64,000 bases of DNA from Tsuneonella dongtanensis (GCF_001698205.1 NZ_CP016591.1:682001-746000), one strand, 5' to 3'; numbered from the stretch's first letter, positions 1 through 9,509 are shown. Numbers and translations: made by a program. The notes: generated by a model from the sequence alone, not told the origin.

Positions 1-1668
1 CTTGCCGGGGTGGAGAACTACAACAAGGACGTCTGGGCCGGACGCGCGAGCCTGGAAATCGGCGGCTATGGCGAACCGGTCCTGATCCGTATCTCGGGCG
101 ACTATACCCGCGACCAGTCGGACCCGCGCAACGGCCACCGGCTGATCCCCGGCCTGCTCTCGGGCGCTCCGGTGCTCGACGACGTCTTTGACACGCGCGC
201 CGGCCTTGCGAGCCCGGAGCAGGACGTCGAAGCCTATGGCGTGGCAATGAATGTCTCGGTGGACCTGGGCGATGCCTTCACGCTTCGCTCAATCAGCGCG
301 TGGCGCCGGGACACCAGTTCGACACCCATCGATTTCGATAGTCTGCCCGCCGTCGACGTGGACGTGCCCGCGCTCTACCGAAACGAGCAAACGAGCCAGG
401 AATTCCAGGTTCTTTACGATAGCGGACCGCTCAGCGGCCTCGTCGGGTTCTATTACCTCGGCGCCAAGTCGCGGACCGATTTCGACGTGATCCTGGCCAC
501 GACCGGAACGCTGCTCAGCCTGCCGGGCCTCAATGCGTTCACGTCGGGCGACGTGCGCACCAGCACCTGGTCGGTCTTCGGTGACTTCACCTTCGACCTG
601 AGCGACCAGCTTAGCCTGTCGGCGGGCGGTCGCTACACCAGCGACATCCGCCGCTCCAGGATCCTGCGCCAGACGAAGATCGGCGGAGCCTCGCCGCTGT
701 TCGGTGGCACTGCGGTTCCAATCGCCACGGTCACCGACTTCCGCGGCCGTGCCAAGTTCACCGATTTCAATCCGCGCGCCTCGGTCAGCTTCAAGCCGAC
801 GCCCGATCACATGGTCTATGCGTCCTACGCGCAAGGGTTCAAGGGCGGCAGCTTCGACCCGCGGGGCGATGCGCGCATCGCTCCGGACACTGACCGCAAC
901 GGCGTGCGCAGCTACCAGGAAATCTACGACTTCTTCCTGTTCGACCCCGAAACGGTCGACAGTTACGAAATCGGCTACAAGGGCACCTTCATGGGCGGGA
1001 ACGGCCGTGTCGCCCTGACCGGCTTCTACGGCGATTACACCGACGTGCAGATACCCGGTTCGGTCGGTGTCGATGCCAACGGCGACGGCGTGTTCGAGAG
1101 CTTCGCAGGCGTCACCACCAACGCGGGCAAGGCGCGCTTCAAGGGGGTCGAACTGGAAACCTACCTGCGTTTCGCGCAAGGGTTCGCCGGGTCCGGTTCC
1201 TCGCTCAACTTCACCGGCTCGCTCGGCTACATCGACGGCGAGTACCTCGAGTTTATTCTCAACGGGGTGGACGTAAGCGACCTGCGCCGCATCCAGAACA
1301 CGCCGAAATGGACCGCCGCAGGAACTCTCGGTGCAAGCGTCCCGGTGGCGAGCGGCGATCTGTCGCTGTCCTCGACGGTCAGTTACCGCAGCGCGACCAA
1401 CCAGTTCGAGACGCCGAGCCCGTTCCTCGACCAGCCGGGCTATGCTCTGCTCGATGCCTCGATCGTGTGGACGGCTCCCGACGACAGGTTCAGCCTGGGC
1501 GTGCACGGCAAGAACCTCACCGATAAGCAGTACATCACCTCGGGCTACCAGTTCGGGACCGTAGCGGCGAACGGCACCTTCACGCCGACGCTCGGCCGCG
1601 AAGGCATCGCCACCGCGTTCTACGGCAACCCCCGCCAGGTCTTCGTGACGGGCACGGTCAAGTTCTAG
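1..1668 (+). CDS. TonB-dependent receptor, C-terminal part (5' end cut by window edge)
   Basis: This is the beta-barrel half of an outer-membrane TonB-dependent receptor, which uses TonB/ExbBD energy to import siderophores, vitamins or glycans. The reading frame is open from base 1, so the signal peptide, TonB box and plug lie outside the window. About 555 residues are visible, with alternating barrel strands, the family pattern of an arginine-rich RYTSDIRR strand, a [11 protein letters not shown] strand, SYEIGYKG, and a closing strand ending in phenylalanine (TVKF), as expected for BAM-dependent barrel insertion. The layout resembles the large sphingomonad receptors of unknown substrate. The substrate cannot be told from the barrel alone. 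It is followed by a strong nested hairpin and then dcd. Confidence 0.93.
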   Translation, partial: LAGVENYNKDVWAGRASLEIGGYGEPVLIRISGDYTRDQSDPRNGHRLIPGLLSGAPVLDDVFDTRAGLASPEQDVEAYGVAMNVSVDLGDAFTLRSISAWRRDTSSTPIDFDSLPAVDVDVPALYRNEQTSQEFQVLYDSGPLSGLVGFYYLGAKSRTDFDVILATTGTLLSLPGLNAFTSGDVRTSTWSVFGDFTFDLSDQLSLSAGGRYTSDIRRSRILRQTKIGGASPLFGGTAVPIATVTDFRGRAKFTDFNPRASVSFKPTPDHMVYASYAQGFKGGSFDPRGDARIAPDTDRNGVRSYQEIYDFFLFDPETVDSYEIGYKGTFMGGNGRVALTGFYGDYTDVQIPGSVGVDANGDGVFESFAGVTTNAGKARFKGVELETYLRFAQGFAGSGSSLNFTGSLGYIDGEYLEFILNGVDVSDLRRIQNTPKWTAAGTLGASVPVASGDLSLSSTVSYRSATNQFETPSPFLDQPGYALLDASIVWTAPDDRFSLGVHGKNLTDKQYITSGYQFGTVAANGTFTPTLGREGIATAFYGNPRQVFVTGTVKF

Positions 1669-1681
1669 AGTCTCGTCGGCG

Positions 1682-1749
1682 GCGCGCGCCCGGGCTCCCG
1701 CAGAGTATCCCTCTGCGGGCAGCCGCTCCGGATAAGTCCGGGCGCGCGC
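1682..1749 (+). terminator. Nested double hairpin after the TonB receptor
   Basis: An inner perfect 9-bp stem (1697-1705 with 1711-1719, 5-nt loop) sits inside an outer 12-bp G+C stem (1682-1693 with 1738-1749). It begins 14 bp after the receptor stop and ends 35 bp before dcd. There is no T-tract, so it may be a Rho-assisted terminator or an RNA-stabilising end; it could also fold in the dcd leader. Confidence 0.55.
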
Positions 1750-1784
1750 TTGCTCCCCGACGCGCAGTGGGGAATCGTCGCACC

Positions 1785-2339
1785 ATGGCGATTCTCTCCG
1801 ACAAATGGATCCGTAACGAGGCCCGGCACGCCGGGATGATCGAGCCCTTCGTCGAGCACCAGAAGCGCGAGGGCTGCATATCGTACGGGCTGTCGAGCTA
1901 TGGCTACGACGCGCGCGTGGCGGACGAGTTCAAGATATTCACCAACGTGCACTCGGCAGTCGTCGACCCGAAGAATTTCTCCGAGCAGAGCTTCGTCGAC
2001 GTGAAGACCGACGTCTGCGTCATCCCGCCCAACAGCTTCGCACTGGCCCGCACCGTCGAATACTTCCGCGTGCCGCGCGATGTCCTGGTGATCTGCCTCG
2101 GCAAGAGCACGTACGCGCGTTGCGGGATCATCGTGAACGTGACCCCGCTCGAGCCCGAATGGGAGGGCCACGTGACGCTCGAATTCTCGAACACCACTCC
2201 GTTGCCGGCAAAAATCTACGCCAACGAAGGCGCGTGCCAGTTTCTCTTCCTCAAGGGCGACCAGCCGTGCGAGACGAGCTACGCCGACCGCTCGGGCAAA
2301 TACATGGGCCAGCGCGGAGTGACACTCCCCAAGCTCTAG
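1785..2339 (+). CDS. dcd: dCTP deaminase
   Basis: Converts dCTP to dUTP and ammonia, the main source of dUMP for thymidylate synthesis in Gram-negative bacteria. The protein is 184 residues, the usual length for alphaproteobacterial Dcd, when started at ATG 1785; an in-frame GTG at 1767 would add six unlikely residues. Trimer active-site motifs are visible: [13 protein letters not shown] near the N-terminus, the central GKSTYARCG with the serine and arginine that bind the triphosphate, the [13 protein letters not shown] stretch with the catalytic glutamate, and [10 protein letters not shown]. It belongs with nrdAB further along as part of deoxynucleotide supply. The neighbours are otherwise unrelated in function. 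Confidence 0.96.
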   Translation: MAILSDKWIRNEARHAGMIEPFVEHQKREGCISYGLSSYGYDARVADEFKIFTNVHSAVVDPKNFSEQSFVDVKTDVCVIPPNSFALARTVEYFRVPRDVLVICLGKSTYARCGIIVNVTPLEPEWEGHVTLEFSNTTPLPAKIYANEGACQFLFLKGDQPCETSYADRSGKYMGQRGVTLPKL

Positions 2340-2422
2340 TTGGGCCCAGCCAAGCGAAGGTGACGTAGCGGCTTTGACTCCGCACTCCGGCAAGCGCATC
2401 GATTGCGCCGAAGGAGATTCAC

Positions 2423-3604
2423 ATGGGCAAGGCTTCTCGCGAGTTCGACATCGTCGTCTATGGTGCAACCGGTTATACCGGGCGGCTCGTCGCCGAGCAC
2501 TTCGTGCGCGAATACGGCGGCAAGGGCGACGCGCCCAAGTGGGCCATGGCGGGCCGGTCGAAGGAGAAGCTCGCCGAAGTGCGCGACCTGATCGGTGCTC
2601 CCGCCGATACGCCGCTGGTGATTGCCGATGCCAGCGATCCGGGCACGCTCGACGCGATGTGCCACCGCACACGGGTCGTCCTGACCACGGTCGGCCCGTA
2701 CCAGCTCTATGGAGACGAGCTCGTCGCCGCCTGTGTGCGATCGGGTACCGACTACGCCGACTTGTGCGGCGAGCCGGTGTGGATGCGGCAGAAGATCGAC
2801 GAGCACGAAGCCGCGGCCAAGGCGAGCGGTGCGCGCATCTGTTTTTCGAGCGGGTTCGATTCCATTCCGTTCGATCTCGGAGTGCTGATGACCCAGAAGG
2901 AGGCCAAGCAGCGCTTCGGTGCGGCGGCGCCGCGCGTGCGCGGACGGGTCCGGGGCATGTCGGGCGGCGCGTCCGGGGGGACGGTGGCGAGCCTCACCGA
3001 GACGATGAAGGCGGTGGCGAAGAATCCATCGCTGATCTCCATCCTCCGCAGCAGCTTTGGGCTTACCCCGGGTTTCGAGGGGCCCGACCAGCCGAGTGGC
3101 ATGATCCCGCATTACGAGGACGATCTCGGCAAATGGGCGGCGCCGTTCGTGATGGCCCCCATCAACACCAAGAACGTCCACCGCACGAACTTCCTGCTCG
3201 GTCATCCGTGGGGGACCGATTTCCGCTATGACGAGATGGTGCTCACCAGCCCCGGCGATGCCGGCAAGGCCGCGGCGAACGCGATCGCGTCGGTGATGAA
3301 GAACCCGTTCGGCGCCAAGCCCCCCAAGCCGGGCGAAGGGCCCAGCAAGGAAGAGCGCGAGAACGGGTTCTGGGACGTGCTCTACATCGCCGAGATGCCC
3401 GACGGGCGAAAGCTGCACTACGGGGTCAAGGGCAAGTACGATCCGGGCTACGGCTCGACGAGCCGGATGCTGGCCGAAACGGGCATGGCGCTGCTCAAAT
3501 CCGATGCGCCAGGCGGGATCGGCACGCCCGGGTTTTTCCTGGGTGAAGCGCTCGTGGAGCGTCTGGAAGCACGCGCTGAAATTTCGTTCGGGGTGGAGAA
3601 TTGA
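2423..3604 (+). CDS. Saccharopine dehydrogenase family protein (trans-acting enoyl reductase-like)
   Basis: NAD(P)-binding reductase-like protein of 393 residues. The N-terminus has a Rossmann fold beginning with FDIVVYGATGYTGRLVAEH, the form seen in the saccharopine-dehydrogenase-like group that includes mycobacterial trans-acting enoyl reductases and human SCCPDH. A VLTTVGPYQLYG stretch and the GFDSIPFDLG motif in the first half are typical of this group. A good ribosome site (AAGGAG at 2410-2415) precedes ATG 2423. No polyketide or lysine-pathway genes are nearby, so a role in lysine metabolism is unlikely; lipid or cofactor reduction is more plausible but is inference. Confidence 0.85.
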   Translation: MGKASREFDIVVYGATGYTGRLVAEHFVREYGGKGDAPKWAMAGRSKEKLAEVRDLIGAPADTPLVIADASDPGTLDAMCHRTRVVLTTVGPYQLYGDELVAACVRSGTDYADLCGEPVWMRQKIDEHEAAAKASGARICFSSGFDSIPFDLGVLMTQKEAKQRFGAAAPRVRGRVRGMSGGASGGTVASLTETMKAVAKNPSLISILRSSFGLTPGFEGPDQPSGMIPHYEDDLGKWAAPFVMAPINTKNVHRTNFLLGHPWGTDFRYDEMVLTSPGDAGKAAANAIASVMKNPFGAKPPKPGEGPSKEERENGFWDVLYIAEMPDGRKLHYGVKGKYDPGYGSTSRMLAETGMALLKSDAPGGIGTPGFFLGEALVERLEARAEISFGVEN

Positions 3605-3668
3605 CCGCCCGGCACTTTTCCGGCGAATTGCGCGTTACCTAGGGGAACAAGGGAAAGGAACTCTCGCC

Positions 3669-4154
3669 ATGTCCGCCATCGCCGCCTTCCTCGGCCGTCT
3701 GATGCTCGCATTGCTTTTCGTGCTCGCGGGCATTCCGAAGATCATCGATCCGTCGGGTGCGGCGGCCATGCTGGCATCGGCGAACCTGCCGACTGCGCTT
3801 GCCATGCCGACCGGTGTGTTCGAGGTGGTCGCGGGCCTGCTGCTGGCCCTCGGTTTCATGACCCGGCTCATCTCGATCCTGCTTGCCGGTTTCACGCTGC
3901 TGGCGACCTTCTTCTTCCACAACCAGTTTGGCGATCCGTTGCAGGCGGCGATGGCGCTCAAGAACGTGGCGATCGCGGGCGGGCTGCTGGTGGTCTTTGC
4001 CTATGGCCAGATGCGCTGGAGCTACGACCACATGCGCGCAACCCGCAAGGGTGAGGTCGCCGCCGCCAAGGCCGAAGCGCGCGCCCGCGAAGCCGAGATC
4101 AAGGCGGCCCGCGCCGAGGGCCGCGCAGAAGCCCTCGGCGACCGGACCGTCTAG
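3669..4154 (+). CDS. DoxX family membrane protein
   Basis: A 161-residue inner-membrane protein with four predicted hydrophobic segments, the first beginning MSAIAAFLGRLMLALLFVLAGIPK, and the DoxX/SURF4-type G-x-x-K-I-x-D-P pattern. Family members are linked to redox reactions at the membrane, but the exact role here is unknown. The C-terminal ~40 residues form a charged Ala/Arg/Glu helix (RATRKGE...ARAEGRAE), an unusually long cytoplasmic tail for DoxX proteins. ATG 3669 is preceded by a GGAAAGGAA purine run; the frame is open further upstream but lacks family similarity there. The stop shares the CTAG tetramer with the convergent receptor gene. Confidence 0.85.
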   Translation: MSAIAAFLGRLMLALLFVLAGIPKIIDPSGAAAMLASANLPTALAMPTGVFEVVAGLLLALGFMTRLISILLAGFTLLATFFFHNQFGDPLQAAMALKNVAIAGGLLVVFAYGQMRWSYDHMRATRKGEVAAAKAEARAREAEIKAARAEGRAEALGDRTV

Positions 4155-6283
4155 AAGCTCGCCCGGACGCTCAGCTTCACATTGCGTCCGGCAAGCGGGA
4201 CGAAGTCCTTCGTGAAGCTGGCGTGACGGCGTCCCTCGACGTCGAAGATGTTGTCCGCCTGAAGGAGCACGGTCACCGTGTCGTCTCCGGTCACGGGCTT
4301 CCACGCGATTGACGCATTCACGAAGGTGAATCCGTCGGTCGGCGTCTCGTTAGGAGCGACGCGATCCTGTGCGAAGAACCGCTGCACCTCGCCACGAAGG
4401 TCAAAGCGGTCGGTGCGCGCCTCGAGCGCGCCGAGCAGCGACACGGGCGGGATGCGCGGAAGGGGTGTGCCGTCCTTGAGCGAAGCACGCACGTAGTCGC
4501 CGCGCAGGTCGGCAAGCAGCGTGAACGGACCGCTGTCGATGATGGGATAGGTCAGCTCACCCTCCAGCCCGCTGTAGATGACCCCGCGCTGGACGGTTTC
4601 GAGGACGGGAAGTCCGTCAATCTCGTCGCCGGTTTCCTGCTGGTAGATATAGCCCGAGAAGCGGGTGCGGTAGGCGGCCACGCTGATCGTGCCAGGGCCG
4701 ATGCGTCCGCGGACGAACCCTTCGAGGCCCCATGCGCGCTCGATCCCGAGGTCGGGGTTGCCGATCTCGTATGCCTGGGTCGCGATATGCGCTCCGTCGG
4801 CCAGCAGTTCCTCGGCGCTCGGCGCACGCGCCACGCGGCTGAGGTTCGCGCCGAAACGCAATCCTTGCTCGGTTTCGTGGGCAAGCCCGACCGCACCCGA
4901 GAACGCATCGAAGTCGCGCGCGAATCCGAGCGGGCTGGAGCTTACCTGCGTGCGCTCGTACCGGCCTGCCAGTTCGACATGAACCGGGCCGGCCTCGACC
5001 TCCTGCAATGCAAAGAGCGCGAACTGGTCGGTCAGGTTGGGCGGTACGTACGCCTCGGCGCCGGTCGCACGAAAATCGCGGAAGGTGTACTGCAGCCCGA
5101 GCGAGCCCTGCCACGTTCCGCGGCGGTTCTGGATCAGCTCGGCACGCGCCTCGACGCCCTCGACGTCGAACACCGTGCCGGTCTCGTCGCCCTCGAACTC
5201 GGTGTGGGTGTAGTCGGAATATCCGACGCGGGTGTTCAGCGCCTTGAAGGGCCCCTCGCCTAGGGCGAGGCTTCCTCGCAGGTCGGCGCGGTACTGCCTG
5301 AGGCCGATGGAGATCGGGACCTCGCCCTCCTCCTCGCCTGCTTCGCCTTCGTCGCCATGGGCGTGGCCGGCGCCGGGGCGTCCGGGTACGCCGTAAAGCG
5401 TATCGTAGATACCTGCCGAAACGCCGAGATTGCTGTCACCCTGGAAAAAGGCGAACCCGCCGTTGGCGCTCCAGGTACGGGTGAAGCTGCTCGGAAGCAC
5501 GCTGAACAAGCCCGCGGCCTCACGTAGTTCGGCCGCTTCGTCGTCGTGGCCCTCTGCCGCTTCCTCCTCGGCCTCCTCGAGCAGTTCGGCCCGCAACCTC
5601 GGCGAAACGACGAACCCTGGGATGCGCATGTCGTCGGTATCACGCCACGATCCGTCGGCGTGCACCACGAAGCCGCCGCCGAGCGCCACGTCGAGCGAAG
5701 CGCCGCCTTCGAGGAGGTTGTAGGCCGTGTCAGCCGATGCGGCCGCGTCGAGGTGGAACGGCTCGTCGAGCCTGCGTTGCGGGATGCGCTTGTCGATCAC
5801 GTTCACCGCGCCGCCGATCGCCTGGCTGCCATACAGCAGCACCGCCGGTCCGCGCAGGACCTCGATCCGCTCGGCGGTCAAGGGATCGATCGACACCGCA
5901 TGATCTGCCGAGGTGTTGGAAGCGTCGATCGCGCCGATGCCGTCCACGAGCACCTTCACACGCTCACCCGAAAAGCCGCGCAGGACCGGCCGCGAGGCCC
6001 CCGGCGCAAATCCGGATGCGGTTACGCCCGGCTCGCGGGCCAGCACTTCGCCGACCTGTCCGGCCATGCTGCGCTGGAGCTCGATGCCCTCCATCACCGA
6101 GGTCCCGGCGAGTGTGTCGAGCTGGGTCAGCCCGCCCGCCGTGACGACGATCTCGTCGTTGGAGCGGCTATGGTAGTCGTCGTCCGTCGGGCGCGGCGGA
6201 GCGTCCTGCGCAAACGCAGGAGCGGCAAGGAGGGACGAGGCGAGGAGCGCTGCACGAAGCGCAATGGGATGATACAATGTCAC
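4151..6283 (-). CDS. TonB-dependent receptor, ZnuD-like (probable zinc receptor)
   Basis: Complete 710-residue outer-membrane receptor. A signal peptide (residues 1-25, ending AFAQ) leads to a TonB box-like NDEIVVTAGG (42-51) and a plug domain with LRGFSGERVKVLVDG and GAVNVIDKRIP. Two loops are rich in His and acidic residues (about 233-257 and 305-321, the latter with GHAHGDEGEAGEEE). Such loops are known in Neisseria ZnuD and related zinc receptors, so zinc or another transition metal is the likely cargo; this is inference. The last strand ends LSVRASF, a typical barrel C-terminus. No Zur site was identified with confidence in the upstream gap before tRNA-Gly. Convergent with the DoxX gene, sharing CTAG at the stops. 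Confidence 0.9.
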   Translation of the reverse strand: MTLYHPIALRAALLASSLLAAPAFAQDAPPRPTDDDYHSRSNDEIVVTAGGLTQLDTLAGTSVMEGIELQRSMAGQVGEVLAREPGVTASGFAPGASRPVLRGFSGERVKVLVDGIGAIDASNTSADHAVSIDPLTAERIEVLRGPAVLLYGSQAIGGAVNVIDKRIPQRRLDEPFHLDAAASADTAYNLLEGGASLDVALGGGFVVHADGSWRDTDDMRIPGFVVSPRLRAELLEEAEEEAAEGHDDEAAELREAAGLFSVLPSSFTRTWSANGGFAFFQGDSNLGVSAGIYDTLYGVPGRPGAGHAHGDEGEAGEEEGEVPISIGLRQYRADLRGSLALGEGPFKALNTRVGYSDYTHTEFEGDETGTVFDVEGVEARAELIQNRRGTWQGSLGLQYTFRDFRATGAEAYVPPNLTDQFALFALQEVEAGPVHVELAGRYERTQVSSSPLGFARDFDAFSGAVGLAHETEQGLRFGANLSRVARAPSAEELLADGAHIATQAYEIGNPDLGIERAWGLEGFVRGRIGPGTISVAAYRTRFSGYIYQQETGDEIDGLPVLETVQRGVIYSGLEGELTYPIIDSGPFTLLADLRGDYVRASLKDGTPLPRIPPVSLLGALEARTDRFDLRGEVQRFFAQDRVAPNETPTDGFTFVNASIAWKPVTGDDTVTVLLQADNIFDVEGRRHASFTKDFVPLAGRNVKLSVRASF

Positions 6284-6383
6284 GCGCGGCCAGATAACGA
6301 TTCACGCCTGAACCGCAAGTGGGGATGCGTCATTGCTCGCCGAACGGCGTTTCTCACGCGACAGACCGCTATTGTGGAAGAAA

Positions 6384-6458
6384 TGGAGCGGGCGAGGCGA
6401 TTCGAACGCCCGACCCTCACCTTGGCAAGGTGATGCTCTACCCCTGAGCTACGCCCGC
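6384..6458 (-). tRNA. tRNA-Gly (anticodon GCC)
   Basis: Read on the minus strand the 75-nt element starts GCGGGCGTAGCTCAG, has a D-loop with GGGGTAG, an anticodon stem ACCTT-GCC-AAGGT giving anticodon GCC, a T-arm with GTTCGAATC, and closes with the complementary acceptor strand CGCCCGC, discriminator T and an encoded CCA. The acceptor stem pairs over all seven positions. The gene is in a short gap between the divergent ZnuD-like receptor and thioredoxin genes; no integrase or attachment duplication is seen beside it. Confidence 0.97.
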
Positions 6459-6624
6459 TCACTGACGTTGGCCGGAGACGTATCGTCCCGGGCCGGGGAG
6501 GCGCGCGATTAGCAACAGGTCAGGCATGCCGCAAGCGCTAAATGGCACCCCGCGATTTCGCTTCACAATCGGCGGCAAAACCCCACATTGGCCCGGTACA
6601 ACAGCGACCGAAGGGAATGGATAC

Positions 6625-7533
6625 GTGGCCAGCATGGGGCTGAACCTCGAAGAGCAGAAGGCAGTCGACCGCTTCCGCAAGGATGTCGTCGAACCCTCGA
6701 TGACAAGCCTCGTGGTGCTCGATTTCTGGGCCGAATGGTGCGGGCCGTGCAAGGCACTCACCCCGGTCCTCGAAAAGGTCTGCGGCGAATATGCCGACAG
6801 GGGCGTGGTCCTCGCCAAGATCAACGTCGACGAGGAACAGTTCATCGCCGCGCAGTTCCAGGTACGCTCGATTCCCACCGTCTATGCGATGTTTCAGGGT
6901 CAGCCGGTCGCGGACCTGACCAATGCGCGCAGCGAATCGCAGTTGAAGGCGATGCTCGACCAGCTCCTGGCCCAGTTGCCGGTCGGGGGAGCGGACGAAG
7001 GCGGGCAGGACGTCAGCGAGTTCGTGGCCATGGGCGAACAGGTCCTCGCTGACGGTGACGGAGAGCGCGCGTCGATCATCTTCGCACAGGTCATCGAAAT
7101 GGCACCGGACAACGCGGCGGCGCATGCGGGGCTCATCCGCGCGCTGGTGGCCGCGGGCCGGGTCGAGGACGCACAGACTCATGTCGGCGCGCTGGAGCAG
7201 AAGATCGCGAGCGACCCCGCGGTCAAGGCAGCGATCACTGCGCTCGAACTCGCCGGCGAGAAAGTCGACGATTCGGAGCTCCAGACCCTGCGCGCCGCCG
7301 CTGCCGAACGGCCGACTGATATGGAAGCGCAGATGGCTTTCGCCGAAGCGGCCTTCGCAGCCGGGGAGCGTGACGCCGCGGCCGATACGCTGCTCGGCAT
7401 GATCCGGACCGATCGGGAATGGAATGATGGCGCCGCGCGCGCGACGCTGGTCAGGATGTTCGAGGCGGTCGGGCTGGAAGATCCCTGGGCCGTCGCCACG
7501 CGCCGGAAACTCTCGACGGTACTGTTCGGGTAG
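6625..7533 (+). CDS. Thioredoxin/CnoX-like protein with C-terminal TPR region
   Basis: A 302-residue co-chaperone-type thioredoxin. The N-terminal thioredoxin domain carries the canonical redox motif WCGPC (about residues 38-42) and the cis-proline in RSIPTVY. The remaining ~180 residues are Ala-rich helical repeats (for example ASIIFAQVIEMAPDNAAAHAGL), as in YbbN/CnoX, which protects proteins and hands them to GroEL. Unlike E. coli CnoX (SxxC), the active site here keeps both cysteines. GTG 6625 follows AGGGA at 6612-6616; ATG 6634 is an alternative. It is 2 bp from the next gene, a LON-domain protein, a pairing that suggests a protein-quality operon. Confidence 0.9.
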   Translation: MASMGLNLEEQKAVDRFRKDVVEPSMTSLVVLDFWAEWCGPCKALTPVLEKVCGEYADRGVVLAKINVDEEQFIAAQFQVRSIPTVYAMFQGQPVADLTNARSESQLKAMLDQLLAQLPVGGADEGGQDVSEFVAMGEQVLADGDGERASIIFAQVIEMAPDNAAAHAGLIRALVAAGRVEDAQTHVGALEQKIASDPAVKAAITALELAGEKVDDSELQTLRAAAAERPTDMEAQMAFAEAAFAAGERDAAADTLLGMIRTDREWNDGAARATLVRMFEAVGLEDPWAVATRRKLSTVLFG

Positions 7534-7535
7534 CC

Positions 7536-8147
7536 GTGGGCACGCGTCTCTCGATCTTCCCTCTGCCGGGTGCGATCCTGTTTCCCGGACTGCACCTACC
7601 GCTGCACATCTTCGAGCCGCGCTACCGTGCGCTTGTCGGAGACGCCTTGGCGCGCGACCGGCGGATTGCGATGATCCAACCGCAATCGATGGCCGATGGC
7701 GCTCCGCTCTATACCGTCGGTTGCGTGGGCAAGATCGACGAGGTCGAGGCGCTCGACGACGGTCGCTACAACATCGTGCTTGTCGGCGAGGCGCGATTCC
7801 GCGTGCGCCGCGAGCTCGTGGTGACCACCCCCTTCCGCCAGGTCGAGGCTGACCTGCTCCTCGAGGATGAGGGGGCAGCGCTCGCCAGCGTCGAGCGCGC
7901 AGGATTCGAACAGGAAGCGCGCGCCTTCGCCGAAGCCCAGGGTTACATCGTCGACTGGGACTCGGTGGCCCGTCTCGATGATCGCACCCTGATTGACGGC
8001 GTCAGCCAGATCGCCCCTTTCGATCCGGCCGCCAAGCAGGCGCTGCTCGAGGCCGAGACGCTGTCGCAGCGCTGCGAACTGCTGATCCAGCTGATGCAGT
8101 TCTTCGGCCGGAGCGATCCCGACGAGGAACGGGTTACGCTGCAGTAG
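7536..8147 (+). CDS. LON substrate-binding domain protein
   Basis: A 203-residue protein consisting only of the N-terminal substrate-binding domain of Lon protease: FPLPGAILFPGLHLPLHIFEPRYR at the start, the IAMIQPQ strand and a helical C-terminal half. No AAA or protease domain is present, so it cannot degrade proteins itself; it may bind unfolded chains or act as an adaptor (inference). It starts at GTG 7536, 2 bp after the thioredoxin/TPR gene, and is probably translated with it. The stop lies 2 bp from the convergent marC-like stop. Confidence 0.88.
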   Translation: MGTRLSIFPLPGAILFPGLHLPLHIFEPRYRALVGDALARDRRIAMIQPQSMADGAPLYTVGCVGKIDEVEALDDGRYNIVLVGEARFRVRRELVVTTPFRQVEADLLLEDEGAALASVERAGFEQEARAFAEAQGYIVDWDSVARLDDRTLIDGVSQIAPFDPAAKQALLEAETLSQRCELLIQLMQFFGRSDPDEERVTLQ

Positions 8148-8149
8148 GC

Positions 8150-8785
8150 CTAGAGGGTAAAGCTCGCCCGCAGCCCGTCGATCACGTACTGCGCGGCCAA
8201 TGCGGCCAGCAACACGCCAAGCAGGCGGGTGATCACCGCTTCGACCCGCGCGCCGAACAGCCGCATCAGCGGGCTAGCGGCGATCAATGCAAGGAGCGTC
8301 AGGAACAGCACGGCGGCGAGCGCGCCGAGTACGATGAGGGTGTTTTCCCACCCTTGCGCCTTGGCTGTCAGCAGCATCATCGAGGCGATTGCACCGGGTC
8401 CCGCGAGCATCGGCATCGCCATCGGGAACACCGAGACATCGTCCACTTCGGGCTTGCCCGCATGGTCGGCGACGACCTTTTCGGCCCGCTGCTCGCGGCG
8501 CTGGGTGCGCTTCTCGAACACCATGTCGAGCGCGATCACGAACAGCATGATGCCTCCGGCGATGCGGAAGCTGTCGAGTTCGATGTGCAGGGCGTTCAGC
8601 AGGTCCTCGCCGAAGAGAGCGAAGATCACCAGGATGACGCCCGCGATCAGGCACGCGCGCACGGCCATGCTGCGCGATTGCGCCGGGCTCGCGCCCTTGG
8701 TCAGGCCAGCATAAATCGGCGCGCACCCAGGCGGGTCGATCACCACGAAAAGGGTGATGAACGCCGAGAGGAAGAGTTCGAGCAT
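8150..8785 (-). CDS. MarC family integral membrane protein
   Basis: A 211-residue protein with six hydrophobic segments. It begins MLELFLSAFITLFVVIDPPGCAPIY, which matches the MarC/UPF0056 N-terminus with its conserved DPPG, and contains the internal AMPMLAGPGAIASM repeat-like segment. MarC proteins have no settled function; the original link to antibiotic resistance was withdrawn. A charged cytoplasmic loop (EKRTQRREQRAEK) separates the two halves. It follows the lipoprotein gene on the same strand by 7 bp and is likely co-transcribed. Confidence 0.9.
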   Translation of the reverse strand: MLELFLSAFITLFVVIDPPGCAPIYAGLTKGASPAQSRSMAVRACLIAGVILVIFALFGEDLLNALHIELDSFRIAGGIMLFVIALDMVFEKRTQRREQRAEKVVADHAGKPEVDDVSVFPMAMPMLAGPGAIASMMLLTAKAQGWENTLIVLGALAAVLFLTLLALIAASPLMRLFGARVEAVITRLLGVLLAALAAQYVIDGLRASFTL

Positions 8786-8792
8786 CGCGCGC

Positions 8793-9509
8793 TCAGCAAC
8801 TTGGCGGGGGGCTGCCGGCTGCGACCGGCGGAACCGACGACGTACGGCGGAACACTTCGGTCATCGCGCCGTCCTGCCGCGCGGTGACGACCAGCGTCCG
8901 GCGACAATCGGCGGCAAGCTCGGTGTTCCAGGCGAGCGTCCCGTCGTCCGACTGGCCCGCCTGCCATGCTTCGCCGCGGCGTGCGCGGGCCACGCGCTTG
9001 ACCCGGTTGGCCATGCCGCGCGGACATTCCGCCTTGCGTCCGCTGATCATCTCGCGCGGCGCATGGCCATCTTCCAGGTCGAACCCCTGGTCGACCACCC
9101 ATCGGTATCCGCCGTCGTTCTGGCGCTGCCAGATCGTAGCGAAACGGCTTGTCCGGCCCGAAGGATAGGACGCGGGACCCGTGGACAGCGCGAAGCTGCC
9201 GTCGCAGCTGACCCAAACCATGTCGGGCCCCCAGACGATCGCCTGCGCCGGATCCGCGACGCCCTTGAGCGCGGCCTGGACGTTCTCCCACGCCGGGCCC
9301 GGCCATACGGCGTCTTCGGTCGCGTACTCCCGGAACGCGGTCCAAGTACCCTTCTCTCGAGCGGCACGCGCGAAAGCGAGCTCGGCAGCGATGACGGTGC
9401 TCGGCTCGCCCCGCGGAGCGAGCGTCCTGCTCGCCGGGTCTGGGCGTGCGCCTGCGGCACATCCGGCCAGCAGAGAGGCAATGGCGAGGGAAGCGGCTGC
9501 GCGGATCAT
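8793..9509 (-). CDS. Predicted lipoprotein, NTF2-like
   Basis: A 238-residue protein beginning with a lipoprotein signal (ASLLAGCA, lipobox cysteine at residue 17). The mature part starts with AAELAFARAAREKGTWTAFREYATEDAVW, the pattern of SnoaL/DUF4440-like NTF2-fold proteins, followed by ASYPSGRTSRFATIWQRQNDGGYRWVVDQG, a common ending of that fold. No catalytic residues can be assigned. Positioned 7 bp upstream of the marC-like gene on the same strand. Confidence 0.75.
   Translation of the reverse strand: MIRAAASLAIASLLAGCAAGARPDPASRTLAPRGEPSTVIAAELAFARAAREKGTWTAFREYATEDAVWPGPAWENVQAALKGVADPAQAIVWGPDMVWVSCDGSFALSTGPASYPSGRTSRFATIWQRQNDGGYRWVVDQGFDLEDGHAPREMISGRKAECPRGMANRVKRVARARRGEAWQAGQSDDGTLAWNTELAADCRRTLVVTARQDGAMTEVFRRTSSVPPVAAGSPPPSC

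Noticed and set aside
289-1506. A 405-codon open frame antisense to the first TonB receptor
   Set aside because: Composition is that of a shadow frame, and the receptor on the plus strand has clear barrel motifs.
6384-6458. tRNA-Gly as an attachment site for an integrated element
   Set aside because: No integrase, no flanking direct repeat of the tRNA end, and neighbouring genes are ordinary chromosomal ones.
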